From an uncultured Desulfuromonas sp. (GTDB lineage: Bacteria; Desulfobacterota; Desulfuromonadia; Desulfuromonadales; Desulfuromonadaceae): a DNA stretch of 64,000 bases. Shown here piece by piece: positions 1-10,958 of this stretch. How positions within the stretch are numbered: position 1 is the first letter of the stretch; every line of letters starts with the position of its first letter. The stretch spans positions 2,787,274 to 2,851,273 of the forward strand of contig NZ_OY762961.1 in NCBI RefSeq assembly GCF_963666745.1, in the 5' to 3' direction. The position numbers and the translations under genes are program-made. The notes under the pieces were generated by a model. The model saw only the letters and a list, made by a program, of their open reading frames with translations, searched no databases and was not told the origin of the DNA.

Positions 1-27
1 TAAATCAATGGCGGGAATAACGATCAT
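1..27 (-). CDS. hisA: HisA, first 9 codons only (runs off the window)
   Basis: The reverse complement of the first 27 bases reads MIVIPAIDL, the characteristic N-terminus of HisA, phosphoribosylformimino-5-aminoimidazole carboxamide ribonucleotide isomerase of histidine biosynthesis. The ATG directly abuts the hisH stop codon at 28-30, the usual hisH-hisA order. The family match rests on nine residues plus gene order. The rest of the gene lies outside the window. Confidence 0.8.
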
Positions 28-645
28 TTACAGTTCTCCAAAATTCTTCAGCATGGTCAGACCGACCTGCTGGCTTTTTTCCGGGTGAAACTGGGTGGCC
101 ATCACATTGTCACGACAGATGGCGCTGCAGAACTCGATGCCGTAATCGGTGGTTGCGGCGACCACGGCACTGTCTTCGGGCTGCACGTAGTAGGAGTGGA
201 CAAAATAGACGAAACTATCCTGTGCAACCCCCTTGAACAGGGGAATCTCACGGTGTTGAATGCGGTTCCAGCCCATGTGCGGCACCTTGAGGGTTTCACC
301 GTCGACCTGCATATCTTCAGCAAAGCGGGTGACTTTACCGGGAATAATGCCAAGGCCCTGATGATGCCCAAACTCTTCACTCTCACTCAGCAGCATCTGC
401 AAACCGAGGCAAATACCTAGAAATGGCCGTCCGGTGGCAACAAACTGATGGATCGGTTCAATAAAACCGCCCTCGCGCAGGTTGTCCATGCAGTCGCGAA
501 ACGCGCCGACGCCGGGCAACACCAAGCGCTCGGCTTTTTCCACCACGCGCGGATCATCGGTCACCTGGGCGGTGTAGCCCACTTTTTCAAAGCCTTTCTG
601 CACACTGCGCAGATTGCCCATGCCGTAATCGATAATTGTAATCAT
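28..645 (-). CDS. hisH: Imidazole glycerol phosphate synthase, glutaminase subunit HisH
   Basis: 205 aa class I glutamine amidotransferase. It hydrolyses glutamine and channels ammonia to HisF for imidazole ring closure in histidine synthesis (cytoplasm). Visible are the N-terminal IDYGMGNLRS, the oxyanion segment LPGVGAF, the nucleophile elbow GICLGLQML with Cys about residue 79, and the His/Glu pair in FHPEKSQ. The ATG at 645 (MITIIDYG) matches the family start, although the frame is open further upstream into hisB. It follows hisB by one base and abuts hisA, so it is an internal cistron of the his operon. HisF is expected beyond the window edge. Confidence 0.97.
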   Translation of the reverse strand: MITIIDYGMGNLRSVQKGFEKVGYTAQVTDDPRVVEKAERLVLPGVGAFRDCMDNLREGGFIEPIHQFVATGRPFLGICLGLQMLLSESEEFGHHQGLGIIPGKVTRFAEDMQVDGETLKVPHMGWNRIQHREIPLFKGVAQDSFVYFVHSYYVQPEDSAVVAATTDYGIEFCSAICRDNVMATQFHPEKSQQVGLTMLKNFGEL

Positions 646-646
646 G

Positions 647-1237
647 CTATTCCAGTTTTCCTTTGGTCGACATAACGCCGCTGATACGCGGGTCGATCTG
701 GGTCGCTTCATCGAGGGCGCGACCGAAACCCTTGAAAATCGCTTCGATAATGTGGTGCAGATTGCTGCCGTAGGCCAAGTTGATATGCAAATTCAGCCCG
801 GCATGGTTGCAGAAAGCGACAAAAAACTCTTCCACCAGTTCGGTATCAAACTGACCCACCTTAGCCTTGGGCATATCGACGTTGAACACCAGATGCGGAC
901 GCCCGGAGAAGTCGAGAATCACCGAGGCCAGCGCTTCGTGCATCGGCATGGTGAAACGGCCGTAACGGCGGATGCCTTTCTTGTCGCCAAGGGCCTGCTT
1001 GAAGGCTTCACCAAGGCAGATGCCCATATCTTCGACGGTGTGATGATCGTCAATTTCGACATCGCCCTGAGCATTGATGGTCAGATCAAAAAAACCATGG
1101 CCCTTGAGCAGGGTCAGCATGTGGTCGAGAAACGGCACCGAGGTGCTGATTTCGCCCTGGCCGCTACCGTCCAGGTCCAGTTTCAGGTCAATGGACGTTT
1201 CAGCCGTGCGGCGTTCAATGCAAGCAGTTCGTGACAT
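647..1237 (-). CDS. hisB: Imidazoleglycerol-phosphate dehydratase HisB
   Basis: 196 aa, monofunctional dehydratase (no fused histidinol-phosphatase domain). It converts imidazoleglycerol phosphate to imidazoleacetol phosphate using Mn2+. The sequence shows the metal-ligand repeats HHTVED and [10 protein letters not shown], plus the N-terminal RRTAET. The start [14 protein letters not shown] at 1237 has a purine-rich AGGAGTG upstream and matches the family; the frame remains open upstream into hisD, but that extension is not family-like. It sits between hisD (37 bp gap) and hisH (1 bp), clearly co-transcribed. A separate histidinol-phosphatase must be encoded elsewhere. Confidence 0.97.
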   Translation of the reverse strand: MSRTACIERRTAETSIDLKLDLDGSGQGEISTSVPFLDHMLTLLKGHGFFDLTINAQGDVEIDDHHTVEDMGICLGEAFKQALGDKKGIRRYGRFTMPMHEALASVILDFSGRPHLVFNVDMPKAKVGQFDTELVEEFFVAFCNHAGLNLHINLAYGSNLHHIIEAIFKGFGRALDEATQIDPRISGVMSTKGKLE

Positions 1238-1274
1238 AGACACTCCTGACAGCAAAAGGTGGTGCAACAAAAAA

Positions 1275-2573
1275 TTACGCGTCGTCGTCGAGCCGGTGAC
1301 TGACCGAGCGGGCATGGGCATCCAGCCCTTCGAGCTTGGCAATCTGTACCGTCTGCGGGCCGAGGCGTTTCAACCCGGCCGGTGAGCAGCAGATCAGGCT
1401 CGACTTCTTGACGAAATCATCCAGCGACAACGGCGAAAAGAACCGCGCCGTGCCACCGGTGGGCAGGGTGTGGTTCGGTCCGGCCACATAGTCACCCAGC
1501 GCTTCCGGGGTATGGTGGCCCATGAAAATTGCTCCGGCATGACGCACTTTCGGCAACAGGTCGAAAGGGTTGTCCACGGCCAGCTCCAGATGCTCGGTGG
1601 CAATGCGGTTGCAGAACTCGAGCACCTGATCAAGATTATCGGCAACAATGATCGCCCCGTACTCATCAATGGAGGAACGGGCAATGGCATTGCGCGGCAA
1701 CAGCGCCAGCTGCTTTTCCACCTCGGCGGCGACTTCTTTGGCCATGGTGTCACAGCTGGTCACCAGCACGGCCGAAGCCAGCTCATCGTGTTCGGCCTGC
1801 GACAGCAGGTCGGCGGCGATGTGGCGGGCACAGCCGCTGCCGTCGTTGACCACCAGAATCTCGCTGGGTCCGGCAATCATGTCGATATCCACCTGGCCGA
1901 ACACCATCTTCTTGGCGGTAGCCACGTAGATGTTGCCGGGTCCGGTAATTTTATCCACCCGCGGAATGGTATCCGTGCCATAGGCCAGTGCTGCTACGGC
2001 CTGAGCACCGCCAACGCGGAAAATGCGATCCACCCCGGCAATGTGCGCGGCAGCCAAGACGTGGGGATTGGCCTCGCCATCGGGCATCGGCACCACCATG
2101 ATCACTTCCGGCACACCAGCCACCTTGGCGGGAATGGCATTCATCAACACCGACGACGGATAGGCGGCCTTGCCGCCAGGCACGTAGATGCCGACCCGAT
2201 CGAGCGGGCGGATCATCTGACCGAGCAGAATGTCGCTCTCGTCGGTGGACAACCAGGTCTCCTGCTTCTGGCGACGGTGATAGGTGCCGATCCGTTCGGC
2301 GGCCAGTTTCAACGCGTCAAGCTCTTCCGCGCTTACTTTGGCCACGGCTGCGGCAATCTCTTCAGCGGTGACTTCCATGCCTTTGGCCTGCAGATCAAGA
2401 CGGTCAAAACGCAGGGTATAGTCCTGCAGCGCGGCATCACCGCGTTGCTGCACGTCGTCAATTATCGCCCGCACCGTGGTATCGATATTCGCGGGAATCT
2501 CCTCGGCGCGGTTTTCAATATGGGCGAACGATTCAGCAAAATCCGGGTCATCAAAACGGAGTAGCTTGATCAT
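1275..2573 (-). CDS. hisD: Histidinol dehydrogenase HisD
   Basis: 432 aa, the usual length. It carries out the last two NAD-dependent oxidations, histidinol to histidine, with one Zn2+ per monomer. Recognisable stretches are [47 protein letters not shown], the EHLEL segment and the C-terminal [11 protein letters not shown]. It starts 10 bp after hisG. No domain is missing and no frameshift is seen. It is part of the hisG-hisD-hisB-hisH-hisA operon. Confidence 0.98.
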   Translation of the reverse strand: MIKLLRFDDPDFAESFAHIENRAEEIPANIDTTVRAIIDDVQQRGDAALQDYTLRFDRLDLQAKGMEVTAEEIAAAVAKVSAEELDALKLAAERIGTYHRRQKQETWLSTDESDILLGQMIRPLDRVGIYVPGGKAAYPSSVLMNAIPAKVAGVPEVIMVVPMPDGEANPHVLAAAHIAGVDRIFRVGGAQAVAALAYGTDTIPRVDKITGPGNIYVATAKKMVFGQVDIDMIAGPSEILVVNDGSGCARHIAADLLSQAEHDELASAVLVTSCDTMAKEVAAEVEKQLALLPRNAIARSSIDEYGAIIVADNLDQVLEFCNRIATEHLELAVDNPFDLLPKVRHAGAIFMGHHTPEALGDYVAGPNHTLPTGGTARFFSPLSLDDFVKKSSLICCSPAGLKRLGPQTVQIAKLEGLDAHARSVSHRLDDDA

Positions 2574-2583
2574 AGGTCACCTT

Positions 2584-3246
2584 TTATTGAGAGATTTTCG
2601 GCGTATCGGCAATCACTTTTTCCAGGCCATCGATAATCTTTCGAATCCGCTCGTGTTTGGTCTTCATGCTGGCCCGGTTGACGATCAGCCGGGTGGTAAT
2701 TTCGGCGATGGTTTCCACTTCCACCATGCCGTTGTCACGCAGGGTCGCGCCGGTGGAGACCAGGTCGACAATCCGCTCGGACAGGCCGACCAGCGGTGCC
2801 AGCTCAATCGAACCGTAGAGCTTGATCAGTTCCACCTGCACCCCTTTGCCGGCAAAATAACGCTCCGTCACTTTGGGATACTTGGTGGCGACGCGGATAT
2901 TCGACCAACTGGTGGGATCATCCTGCTCACTCAAGGCCTTGGGCTCAGCCACCACCAGGCGGCAATAACCGAAGTTGAGATCGAGCGGCTCGTACAGATC
3001 TTTGTCCTGTTCCAACAGCGTATCTTTGCCGACAACCCCGATATCGGCGCAGCCGTATTCAACATAGGTCGGCACGTCCGTAGCGCGTACGGCCATGAAA
3101 CGCAGTTTATCTTCTTTATTCTCAAACACCAGTTTGCGGTTTTTTTCTTCCATTTCCGGGCAACTGATGCCGATTTGGGCAAACAGCTCCATGGAATCTT
3201 CCAAAATGCGCCCCTTTGGCAGGGCAAAGGTGATGTAATCACTCAT
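2584..3246 (-). CDS. hisG: ATP phosphoribosyltransferase HisG, short form
   Basis: 220 aa catalytic subunit, first committed step of histidine synthesis (ATP + PRPP). It begins MSDYITFALPKGRI, shows the GVVGKDTL segment, and has the PRPP-binding region around DLVSTGATLRDN. The length is that of the short form, which lacks the C-terminal regulatory ACT-like domain and by family knowledge needs the HisZ regulatory subunit. No hisZ is in this window. It lies 31 bp downstream of murA, so cell-wall and histidine genes may be co-transcribed. Confidence 0.97.
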   Translation of the reverse strand: MSDYITFALPKGRILEDSMELFAQIGISCPEMEEKNRKLVFENKEDKLRFMAVRATDVPTYVEYGCADIGVVGKDTLLEQDKDLYEPLDLNFGYCRLVVAEPKALSEQDDPTSWSNIRVATKYPKVTERYFAGKGVQVELIKLYGSIELAPLVGLSERIVDLVSTGATLRDNGMVEVETIAEITTRLIVNRASMKTKHERIRKIIDGLEKVIADTPKISQ

Positions 3247-3277
3247 AGCGTCCTCTTTCGTAACGTCACGTTATCGA

Positions 3278-4537
3278 TCAGGCGTCTTCCGCCACACGGC
3301 GGATATCGGCACCTAAGGCCAGCAATTTTTCTTCGAGTCGTTCATAGCCGCGATCCAGATGGTAGATCCGCGACACTTCGGTGGTGTTATCTGCCGCCAG
3401 CCCGGCCAGGACCAGCGAGGCACTGGCACGCAGATCCGTAGCCATCACCGGCGCGCCCAACAGCTGTTCAACCCCTTCCACCAGAGCCTGTTTGCCATCG
3501 ATGCGGATCTTCGAGCCGAGTCGCTGCAATTCACACACGTGCATGAAGCGGTTCTCAAACACATTCTCGGCAATAACACTGGTGCCGTTGGCCAAGGTCA
3601 GCATGGCCATGAACTGGGCCTGCATATCCGTCGGAAATCCGGGATGTGGACTGGTCTTGATCTGTAACGGCTTAATTTGCTCAGGGCCTCGAACACGGAT
3701 ACCATCATCACCGAGGATCACTTCGACTCCGGCCTCACGCAGCTTGCTGATCACCGCTTCCAGGCAATCGGCATCGGCGTTACTGATCAGCACATCGCCA
3801 CGCGTCATAGCCGCAGCGACCATAAAGGTCCCCGCCTCAATGCGATCCATCATCACCTGATGATCCATCGGTTGCAGACTGTCCACCCCTTCAATGGTGA
3901 CCGTGTCGCTTCCGGCACCGCGCACGCAGGCGCCCATGGCATTGAGCGCATTGGCCAGATCAACGATCTCCGGCTCGCAGGCGGCGTTTTCCAAAACGGT
4001 GGTGCCTTCAGCCAGAGCGGCGGCCATCATCAGGTTTTCGGTGCCGCCCACGGTTGGCGTATCAAAATAGATGGTTGCACCACGCAGCTTTTCTGCCCGC
4101 GCTTCGACATAGCCGTGGTCGAGGGTAATCTCGGCGCCCATGGCTTCGAGGCCCTTGAGGTGCAGGTCAATGGGCCGCGCGCCGATGGCACAGCCGCCCG
4201 GCAAACTGACCCGTGCCTGACCAAAGCGAGCCACCAGTGGGCCGAGTACCAGCACCGAGGCGCGCATGGTTTTAACCAGATCATAGGGCGCTTCAGCGTT
4301 GATGACCCGGTCGGCATTCACCCGCACCTGGCCGTTATCGAACACCGTCGTTGCGCCAAGGGTCTCTAGCAACTGTAAAACGGTCTGAATGTCTCTCAAA
4401 TTGGGAACATTCCCCAACCGATGCTCACCTGGACACAACAGGGTCGCACACAACAGTGGCAGAGCAGCATTCTTTGCCCCGCTCACTTCGACCGTTCCCT
4501 GTAATCGGCGTCCGCCGTGGATCACTATCTTCTTCAC
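3278..4537 (-). CDS. murA: UDP-N-acetylglucosamine 1-carboxyvinyltransferase MurA
   Basis: 419 aa, full length. It transfers enolpyruvate from PEP to UDP-GlcNAc, the first committed step of peptidoglycan synthesis. The substrate-binding [11 protein letters not shown] is at the N-terminus, and the catalytic Cys lies in [17 protein letters not shown], so the enzyme should be fosfomycin-sensitive (Cys, not Asp). The C-terminal [14 protein letters not shown] is typical. It is placed between prmC (6 bp gap) and hisG (31 bp gap), as in other Desulfuromonadales as far as I recall. Confidence 0.98.
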   Translation of the reverse strand: MKKIVIHGGRRLQGTVEVSGAKNAALPLLCATLLCPGEHRLGNVPNLRDIQTVLQLLETLGATTVFDNGQVRVNADRVINAEAPYDLVKTMRASVLVLGPLVARFGQARVSLPGGCAIGARPIDLHLKGLEAMGAEITLDHGYVEARAEKLRGATIYFDTPTVGGTENLMMAAALAEGTTVLENAACEPEIVDLANALNAMGACVRGAGSDTVTIEGVDSLQPMDHQVMMDRIEAGTFMVAAAMTRGDVLISNADADCLEAVISKLREAGVEVILGDDGIRVRGPEQIKPLQIKTSPHPGFPTDMQAQFMAMLTLANGTSVIAENVFENRFMHVCELQRLGSKIRIDGKQALVEGVEQLLGAPVMATDLRASASLVLAGLAADNTTEVSRIYHLDRGYERLEEKLLALGADIRRVAEDA

Positions 4538-4543
4538 GTTACG

Positions 4544-5425
4544 CTATGACTCCTCACCCGCGACCATCGGCACCTGACCACCAACCACCCGGGCAATTCC
4601 GTTGTAATCTTCGCGTTTAAAAATCGCGGCCAACCCGTGGCCGGTCATCAACTGCGCCACCTCGTCGGCCTGGCCGGCACCCACTTCCACCAGCAGCCAA
4701 CCACCAGGAAGCAGTAACGAGACAGCTTGTTGGCATAACAGGCGATAACAGTCGAGACCATCGACACCGGCCTGCAGCGCAACGGCCGGTTCATGATCGC
4801 GCACTTCTGGCATCAGCCCAGCCATCTCATCCTCGCGGATGTAAGGCGGATTCGACACCACCAGTCGATAGCGTCCACCACTCAGCTCAGCCATATCCTG
4901 TTGACGAAACACCACCCGCTCCGCCACGCCGTTCAGTTCGGCATTGGCTTGCGCCTGAGTCAGCGCTTCCGGCTGCACGTCCACAGCCTCGACCTGCAGT
5001 TCTGGACAACTGTGCGCCAGGGCAACCGCGATGGCACCGCTGCCGGTGCCGACATCAAGTACGGTCTGTCCAATGCAAGGTTGTTCTTCGAGCAAGCGCA
5101 AGGCTTCTTCAACTAGAACTTCCGTGTCACCGCGCGGAATCAACACGCCGGGAGCCACCTTGAACGGCAACGACCAGAATTCGGTATGGCCGACAATATA
5201 CTGCAGCGGTTCGCGTTTGGCGCGCCGTGCGACCAGCTGACGGATCAATGCCAGCTCTTCAGGTTGCAACGGCTGGTCGTAGCACAAATACAGTCCGACC
5301 CGGTCTTTGTGTAGCGCCTCACCAATCAGCAACTCGGCGTCAAGGCGCGGTGAATCAACGCCCTTTTCTTTCAGGTAGTCCGTGGTCCAGCGCAGGACCT
5401 TGAGCACGGTCCAGCGTTCGGTCAC
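4544..5425 (-). CDS. prmC: Peptide chain release factor N5-glutamine methyltransferase PrmC
   Basis: 293 aa SAM-dependent methyltransferase that methylates the Gln of the GGQ motif in release factors. It has an N-terminal helical domain, the SAM motif [16 protein letters not shown], and the hallmark NPPYIRE at about residues 190-197 that binds the target glutamine side chain. Its start overlaps the stop of prfA by 4 bp (ATGA type), so substrate and modifying enzyme are translationally coupled. Confidence 0.97.
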   Translation of the reverse strand: MTERWTVLKVLRWTTDYLKEKGVDSPRLDAELLIGEALHKDRVGLYLCYDQPLQPEELALIRQLVARRAKREPLQYIVGHTEFWSLPFKVAPGVLIPRGDTEVLVEEALRLLEEQPCIGQTVLDVGTGSGAIAVALAHSCPELQVEAVDVQPEALTQAQANAELNGVAERVVFRQQDMAELSGGRYRLVVSNPPYIREDEMAGLMPEVRDHEPAVALQAGVDGLDCYRLLCQQAVSLLLPGGWLLVEVGAGQADEVAQLMTGHGLAAIFKREDYNGIARVVGGQVPMVAGEES

Positions 5426-6498
5426 GCGCTCTCCTGATGTGCCATCTGTTCGGCCTGATAATGCGTGGTCAGCGCATCAAAGACCTCGTCCAGATCCCCT
5501 TGCATGATCGCATCAAGCTTATACAGGGTTAGACCGATGCGATGATCGGTACACCGCCCCTGGGGAAAGTTGTAAGTACGAATCCGCTCACTGCGATCAC
5601 CACTGCCAACCTGACTTTTACGGTCTGCCGCCATTTCGGCATGTTTTTCCGCTTCCATGGAATCCAGAATCCGCGAACGCAGTACCTTCATGGCGCGGGC
5701 TTTGTTCTTGTGCTGGGATTTCTCATCCTGACAGGCAACGACAACCCCGGTGGGGATGTGGGTAATGCGAACCGCCGACTCGGTTTTGTTGACGTGCTGG
5801 CCACCGGAACCGGATGCCCGGTACAGGTCAATACGCAGGTCGCTGGGGTTGATCTCCAGATCGACCTCTTCAGCCTCGGGCAACACGGCCACGGTACAGG
5901 CCGAGGTGTGAATACGACCCTGGGTTTCCGTTTCTGGAACCCGCTGCACACGGTGAGTCCCACTTTCGTACTTGAGACGGGAGTAGACATTGTCGCCGCT
6001 GATCATGGCGATCACTTCCTTGAAGCCGCCGACACCAGATTCAGAAGAACTCATGATCTCGACTTTCCAGCGGTGCTTTTCCGCATAACGGCTGTACGCA
6101 CGAAACAGATCCCCGGCAAACAACGCCGCTTCGTCGCCACCAGTTCCGGCACGGATCTCAAGAATGATATTCTTGCCGTCGTTGGGATCTTTGGGCAACA
6201 TAAGCAAAGTCAGTTTGCCAGCCAGCGCCTCTTCTTCCTCTTCGAGAAGCGGCAGTTCCTCACGTGCCATTTCACGCATATCAGGATCGTCATCGCGCAA
6301 CAGTTCGCGATTGTCCTCGATCTCCTGCTGAACCTGGCGATAACGGCGATAGACTTCCACAGGTTCCGCCAGCTCGGCATGTTCACGGGTCAAATCGCGA
6401 AACTTCTTCTGATCTGCCAGCACAGTGGGATCAGACAAGAGTCCTTCCACTTCCTGAAAGCGATCTACCACTTCTTCAAGTTTGTCAAAAATAGCCAC
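5422..6498 (-). CDS. prfA: Peptide chain release factor 1
   Basis: 358 aa, standard length. It recognises UAA/UAG stop codons and releases nascent chains. The codon-recognition tripeptide appears as P-E-T in [13 protein letters not shown] (RF1 PxT class, not the SPF of RF2). The catalytic GGQ is in [15 protein letters not shown]. The N-terminal coiled segment is intact. Its 3' end overlaps prmC by 4 bp. The gap of 60 bp to thyX contains no clear terminator. Confidence 0.98.
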   Translation of the reverse strand: MAIFDKLEEVVDRFQEVEGLLSDPTVLADQKKFRDLTREHAELAEPVEVYRRYRQVQQEIEDNRELLRDDDPDMREMAREELPLLEEEEEALAGKLTLLMLPKDPNDGKNIILEIRAGTGGDEAALFAGDLFRAYSRYAEKHRWKVEIMSSSESGVGGFKEVIAMISGDNVYSRLKYESGTHRVQRVPETETQGRIHTSACTVAVLPEAEEVDLEINPSDLRIDLYRASGSGGQHVNKTESAVRITHIPTGVVVACQDEKSQHKNKARAMKVLRSRILDSMEAEKHAEMAADRKSQVGSGDRSERIRTYNFPQGRCTDHRIGLTLYKLDAIMQGDLDEVFDALTTHYQAEQMAHQESA

Positions 6499-6558
6499 AG
6501 TCGTGTCTTTCTATCGACGCGAGGAGACGCAATACGGCTCCTGTGTGTTGATCATTGC

Positions 6559-7245
6559 TTACTTTGAGCCGTATTCCTGCCGAACGGCCTCGGCCTCGCC
6601 ACAGCACATAGCCCCTTCCGGACAGGCCCCGCGCAAACAGCCAGGCCCCGCCTGAGCGAACAGCACAGGTGCAGCTTCGCGGCACAGCAGTAACATTTTC
6701 TTGGCCATGGCACGGATTTCCCACTGGGCACGGCGACAGCAGCGCAAGCTAAAAAAGTGATGCAGCTCACGGGCATTCATGGTCATCACCAGCTTGGTTT
6801 CAGCAGCATTCGGCAACACAAAGCGCGCATCTTCTGCCGGCACCCCGGCCTCGAGCAGATCTTTGTAGAGATGATGCACCTGCTCAAACAGCGTGTGATA
6901 GCGCTGCTGCAACTCAGGATGCTCAGCCAGAGACGGTGGCTCAACGGCAGCAAACGGCGCATCATGCGCCACATAGCGCTGACTCTGCTGGGAATAGGAA
7001 GCCAACCGATGGCGCACCAGCTGATGAGAACAGGCACGGCTTACACCTTCTAGTCCGAAACTGAAGCTGACATGCTCCAACACGGAAAAGTGCCCCAATT
7101 TGAGAATTTTCTCAATCAGGCGTACCTGTTGTGCTTGATCCGCAGACAACAAATCGCTGATCCCCGCATCGGAGTAACATAAACGGGCGGCAGCAGCGAC
7201 GATTTTTTCCGGCTCGGGTGTATGGCTCAGCAGCTGAACATCCAT
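6559..7245 (-). CDS. thyX: Flavin-dependent thymidylate synthase ThyX
   Basis: 228 aa FAD-dependent enzyme making dTMP from dUMP with methylene-tetrahydrofolate and NADPH. The signature RHRxxSxxxxSxR is seen as RHRLASYSQQSQR. The C-terminus is cysteine-rich (CLRGACPEGAMCCG), unusual for the family and possibly metal- or redox-related. The ATG at 7245 (MDVQLLSH) has AAAGG 8 bp upstream; a GTG two codons earlier is too close to that site. No thyA is present in the window. Confidence 0.95.
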   Translation of the reverse strand: MDVQLLSHTPEPEKIVAAAARLCYSDAGISDLLSADQAQQVRLIEKILKLGHFSVLEHVSFSFGLEGVSRACSHQLVRHRLASYSQQSQRYVAHDAPFAAVEPPSLAEHPELQQRYHTLFEQVHHLYKDLLEAGVPAEDARFVLPNAAETKLVMTMNARELHHFFSLRCCRRAQWEIRAMAKKMLLLCREAAPVLFAQAGPGCLRGACPEGAMCCGEAEAVRQEYGSK

Positions 7246-7284
7246 GGGCACGGCCTTTAAAAACAGGAATTATTTAACGAGAAA

Positions 7285-7316
7285 CAGCCGCAAGAGGGAA
7301 AACTCCCTTGCGGCTG
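7285..7316 (-). terminator. Stem-loop terminator after rpmE
   Basis: A strong hairpin with arms CAGCCGCAA and TTGCGGCTG plus an inner GGGA/TCCC pairing across a small bulge. It lies between the rpmE stop and the thyX start. On the minus strand it is followed by a short T-rich run (TTTCTCG), so termination is plausible but may be partial. Confidence 0.65.
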
Positions 7317-7350
7317 ATCCAATTGGTGTGGTGCGCAGCGAAGCAGACAA

Positions 7351-7560
7351 CTACTTCTGTGCATACCTCTTGCGGAAACGCTCGATACGACCAGCGGTAT
7401 CCAGCAGTTTCTGAGTGCCGGTGTAAAACGGATGGCACGCAGAGCAGATTTCAGTGGTCAGCTCACCGCCCTTGTCGTAGGTGGAGCGGGTCTGGAACGA
7501 GTTGCCGCAGTGACACTTGACGGTCACTTCTTCGTACTTGGGATGGATCCCTTCTTTCAT
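7351..7560 (-). CDS. rpmE: 50S ribosomal protein bL31
   Basis: 69 aa. Starts [12 protein letters not shown] at 7560 behind an AAGGAGAA site; upstream codons are open but not family-like. It is the zinc-containing (C+) form, with Cys residues in KCHCGN and [12 protein letters not shown]. It sits downstream of rho, a common neighbour, and is followed by the hairpin at 7285-7316. Confidence 0.98.
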   Translation of the reverse strand: MKEGIHPKYEEVTVKCHCGNSFQTRSTYDKGGELTTEICSACHPFYTGTQKLLDTAGRIERFRKRYAQK

Positions 7561-7754
7561 GGTACTTCTCCTTTTAAGTGCCTGGCGTTGTACAGGCGAG
7601 AGTATGACCCCACTACTGAGGGGCAATAGGTACAAATACACGCTTTCACGCCCTGATGCAACCCTTTATTTTACTGCGATGGTATGTTGAAGCGTCGGGA
7701 GCCTGGGAGAACCGTTAGAAATGATCGCTCCGAGACACCCCCGCCCTCTTACGA

Positions 7755-9074
7755 TTACTGATTCATGGAATCGAGGAACTCCTGATTGTCCTTGGTTTCC
7801 ACCAGTTTTTCACGCAGGAACTCCATGCTGTCGACAACATTCATGGTGGTCAGCACCTTACGGAGCAACCACATGCGTTGCAGCGTGGTAGAGTCCTGCA
7901 GCAGCTCCTCGCGGCGGGTGCCGGACTTGTTGACGTCAATGGCTGGGAAGGTGCGCTTATCAACGAGACGGCGGTCCAGAACCAGTTCCATATTGCCGGT
8001 CCCTTTAAACTCCTCGAAGATGACCTCATCCATCTTGCTGCCGGTATCGATCAACGCTGTGGCGATGATGGTCAGGCTACCGCCCTCCTCAACATTACGC
8101 GCCGCACCGAAAAAGCGCTTCGGCTTGTGCAATGCGTTGGAATCGACACCACCGGAGAGAATCTTGCCGCTTGGCGGCACCACGGTGTTGTAGGCGCGGG
8201 CCAGACGGGTGATGGAATCGAGGAGAATGACGACGTCGCGTTTGTGCTCAACCAGACGCTTGGCTTTCTGAATCACCATCTCCGCGACCTGGACGTGGCG
8301 GGTGGCCGGCTCGTCAAAGGTCGAGGACACCACCTCTCCCTGCACGGAACGTTGCATATCGGTAACCTCTTCAGGACGTTCATCGATAAGCAGGACGATC
8401 AGATACGCTTCGGGATGGTTGGTGGTAATGGAGTTGGCAAGATTTTGCAGCAGAACAGTTTTACCGGTGCGCGGCGGTGCGACGATCAGTCCGCGTTGGC
8501 CTTTACCGATGGGCGACACCAGATCAATGACACGCATGGGAATGTTGTCACTGGTCGTTTCCAGCACCAGACGCTCCTGCGGATGCAGCGGCGTCAGGTT
8601 ATCGAACAGCGTCTTTTTGCGGGCAACGGCCGGATCTTCGAAGTTGATCTCCGACACCTTGAGCAGCGCAAAATAACGCTCGCCTTCTTTCGGCGGTCGG
8701 ATCTGCCCGGAAATCGTGTCGCCGGTACGCAGGCTGAAACGGCGAATCTGCGACGGCGACACATAAATATCATCCGGCCCCGGCAGATAGTTGGCATCCG
8801 TGGCACGCAGAAAACCGAATCCGTCTGGAAGAATCTCCAAAACGCCTTCGCCGAAGATCGCTCCCTTCTGGGCCGCCGTCGCACTGAGAATGGCAAAAAT
8901 AACATCCTGTTTGCGCATCCCGGCGACACCTTCAATCTTCAGATCGTTGGCAATCTCGGTCAGTTCAGTAATTTTTTTCGCCTTGAGGTCCTTCAGGTGC
9001 ATCGAAGAACCGTCATTTTCGACGACTTTACGCGTAGTTCTGGTCTCGGTTTTTTTAATGTCTGTTTTTTTCAT
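7755..9074 (-). CDS. rho: Transcription termination factor Rho
   Basis: Hexameric RNA-dependent ATPase/helicase. The N-terminal RNA-binding domain ([22 protein letters not shown]) is followed by the Walker A P-loop [16 protein letters not shown], Walker B region [16 protein letters not shown] and the C-terminal arginine-rich [14 protein letters not shown]. Start is uncertain. ATG at 9074 gives 439 aa with a Lys/Thr-rich 24-residue leader. ATG at 9002 ([10 protein letters not shown]) gives 415 aa, which aligns with the usual family N-terminus. Neither has a clear Shine-Dalgarno sequence; the 5' leader may be autoregulated as in other bacteria. Confidence 0.96.
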   Translation of the reverse strand: MKKTDIKKTETRTTRKVVENDGSSMHLKDLKAKKITELTEIANDLKIEGVAGMRKQDVIFAILSATAAQKGAIFGEGVLEILPDGFGFLRATDANYLPGPDDIYVSPSQIRRFSLRTGDTISGQIRPPKEGERYFALLKVSEINFEDPAVARKKTLFDNLTPLHPQERLVLETTSDNIPMRVIDLVSPIGKGQRGLIVAPPRTGKTVLLQNLANSITTNHPEAYLIVLLIDERPEEVTDMQRSVQGEVVSSTFDEPATRHVQVAEMVIQKAKRLVEHKRDVVILLDSITRLARAYNTVVPPSGKILSGGVDSNALHKPKRFFGAARNVEEGGSLTIIATALIDTGSKMDEVIFEEFKGTGNMELVLDRRLVDKRTFPAIDVNKSGTRREELLQDSTTLQRMWLLRKVLTTMNVVDSMEFLREKLVETKDNQEFLDSMNQ

Positions 9075-9354
9075 TAGTTTGCGGCTGCACAACAGCGAAA
9101 GGAAGGTATACCGTTGCTGCGACAACAGGCCTCTCGGTTTAGAGTGACAGGGACAAGTGGGATAGTTCCATTGGGGGTATTCAGGAATTGAATTTATCGG
9201 CGCAAACACCTATTGCCCGACATACTTCGCCTTTCTGTCTACCTTCTTTCGTCGCTCTTGTCAATTGCTTAAATGGGTTAAAAGCGCGTTTTTCCACCGA
9301 GAGTTGTTTTTTCCAACGTAAACGCTTCCCTCACACGGGATGCCGCAGCAAAGA
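9075..9354. other. Intergenic region between rho and phoU
   Basis: About 280 bp with no convincing ORF. It must contain the rho promoter/leader and the 3' end of the pst-phoU transcript, but I see no clear -35/-10 pair, terminator or RNA motif. Confidence 0.5.
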
Positions 9355-10017
9355 TTAGCCTCCTGAACGATGGCGAACAATCTTGCCATCCGTCATATAG
9401 ACAACATCTTCCGCAATATGTGCTGCCAGGTCCGCAATTCGCTCCATATGACGCGAAACCGCCAGCCACAGCAATTGGGCATCAAGATGATGGCTTGAGC
9501 GAATCAGTTCCTGCTTGACCAATGCATAGGTCTCACGGTGCAGCGCATCAATCTGGTCGTCATCGGTGATCACCTGCTGAGCCATATCAGAATCGAAATT
9601 AACCAAAGACGTCAGACTCTTATCGAGCATAGCGAGAACTTTTTTCGCCATCAGCGGAAAATCAAAGGGAGGTTCGATTTTTTTCAGTTCAGCAAAAGCC
9701 AATGTGCGCTTAGCCACATTGACCGCGACATCGCCGATCCGTTCCAGATCGCTGTTAATCTTGATCACCGACACGATAAATCGAAGATCCGTCGCCACCG
9801 GCTGATGCAAAGCGAGGATTTTCAGACACTCCTCTTCGAGCTCAACCTCATGATGGTTAATGCGCTTATCAAGACTGATCACGCTGTCTGCCAGTCCCTC
9901 ATCACCACGCTCAAGAGCCTGTACCGCCTTTTGAACGCTTTCTTCAACCAAAGCGCTCTGGGCGAGAATCATCCGCTTCAACGTGTTGAGTTCTTCTTGT
10001 AAATGGATTGCCATCAT
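9355..10017 (-). CDS. phoU: Phosphate signalling protein PhoU
   Basis: 220 aa, all-helical with two PhoU repeats. The metal-binding E/DxxxD-type patterns are seen around SVIKINSDLERIGDVAVNVA and AVSRHMERIADLAAHIAEDVVYM. It is a negative regulator linking the Pst transporter to the PhoR/PhoB sensor pair. Start at 10017 has AAGGA 7 bp upstream; a second in-frame ATG follows directly. It is the last gene of pstSCAB-phoU. No phoB or phoR lies in the window. Confidence 0.97.
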   Translation of the reverse strand: MMAIHLQEELNTLKRMILAQSALVEESVQKAVQALERGDEGLADSVISLDKRINHHEVELEEECLKILALHQPVATDLRFIVSVIKINSDLERIGDVAVNVAKRTLAFAELKKIEPPFDFPLMAKKVLAMLDKSLTSLVNFDSDMAQQVITDDDQIDALHRETYALVKQELIRSSHHLDAQLLWLAVSRHMERIADLAAHIAEDVVYMTDGKIVRHRSGG

Positions 10018-10125
10018 CTATAGGTCCTTCCCTGTTCATTCATGGAATCGTCACCGCGCCTGAACACCGTCAGCACGATCCGTTATTCGTCCGGCCTGTC
10101 ACAAAAGCCCTGTGTCATAAGCCAG

Positions 10126-10902
10126 TTAGCCGAAACGGCCGGTAATATAGTCTTCGGTCTGCTTGCTCTTCGGCTTCATGAACAAATCGCCGGTTTTATC
10201 AAACTCTACCAGAACCCCTTCAAAGAAAAAGGCGGTATAATCTGAAACACGCGCTGCCTGCTGCATATTGTGTGTGACGATAATGATCGTGTAATCCTTG
10301 CGCAGCTCTTTAATCAAATCTTCGACACGTGCTGTCGATTTCGGGTCCAATGCGGAGCAGGGTTCGTCCATCAGAATCACTTCAGGGTTAACAGCAATGG
10401 CCCGCGCAATACACAGACGCTGCATCTGACCACCGGACATCCCCAAAGCAGATTCGTGCAGCCGATCCTTGACCTCTTCCCACAAGGCAGCGCCTTTCAG
10501 ACTGCGCTCCACGGTTTCGTCGAGAATATTTTTGTCATTAATACCGGCAATACGTAACCCGTAGATAACATTCTCATAGATGGACTTTGGAAACGGATTG
10601 GATTTCTGAAACACCATACCGACGCGACGTCGCAGCTCAATGACATCGAGGTCTCCGGAATTGATCTCCGTGCCGTCGATGCGGATACTGCCTTCCATCC
10701 GCGAAATATCGACCAGGTCATTCATACGGTTGATACAACGCAAGAATGTGGACTTACCACACCCTGAAGGTCCAATCAGAGCAGTGACCTGACGGCGGGC
10801 AAACACCATATTCAGATCAAACAGCGCCTGGGATGAGCCATAATAGAAATTAAGATTTTCAACTTCAATGACAGGATCTGCCAAAGGATTGGGGGTTGTC
10901 AT
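10126..10902 (-). CDS. pstB: Phosphate ABC transporter ATP-binding protein PstB
   Basis: 258 aa ABC ATPase energising phosphate import. Walker A is GPSGCGKST. The signature is [16 protein letters not shown], where the more usual first residues are LSGGQQQR. Walker B is [13 protein letters not shown], followed by the switch His in [15 protein letters not shown]. It is preceded by GGGAG and follows pstA by 56 bp. Full length with no defects. Confidence 0.98.
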   Translation of the reverse strand: MTTPNPLADPVIEVENLNFYYGSSQALFDLNMVFARRQVTALIGPSGCGKSTFLRCINRMNDLVDISRMEGSIRIDGTEINSGDLDVIELRRRVGMVFQKSNPFPKSIYENVIYGLRIAGINDKNILDETVERSLKGAALWEEVKDRLHESALGMSGGQMQRLCIARAIAVNPEVILMDEPCSALDPKSTARVEDLIKELRKDYTIIIVTHNMQQAARVSDYTAFFFEGVLVEFDKTGDLFMKPKSKQTEDYITGRFG

Positions 10903-10958
10903 ATGTTTTATTCTCCCGATTATCTTTCTAACACGGTCTTTAGAACCGTTGGCAAAAC

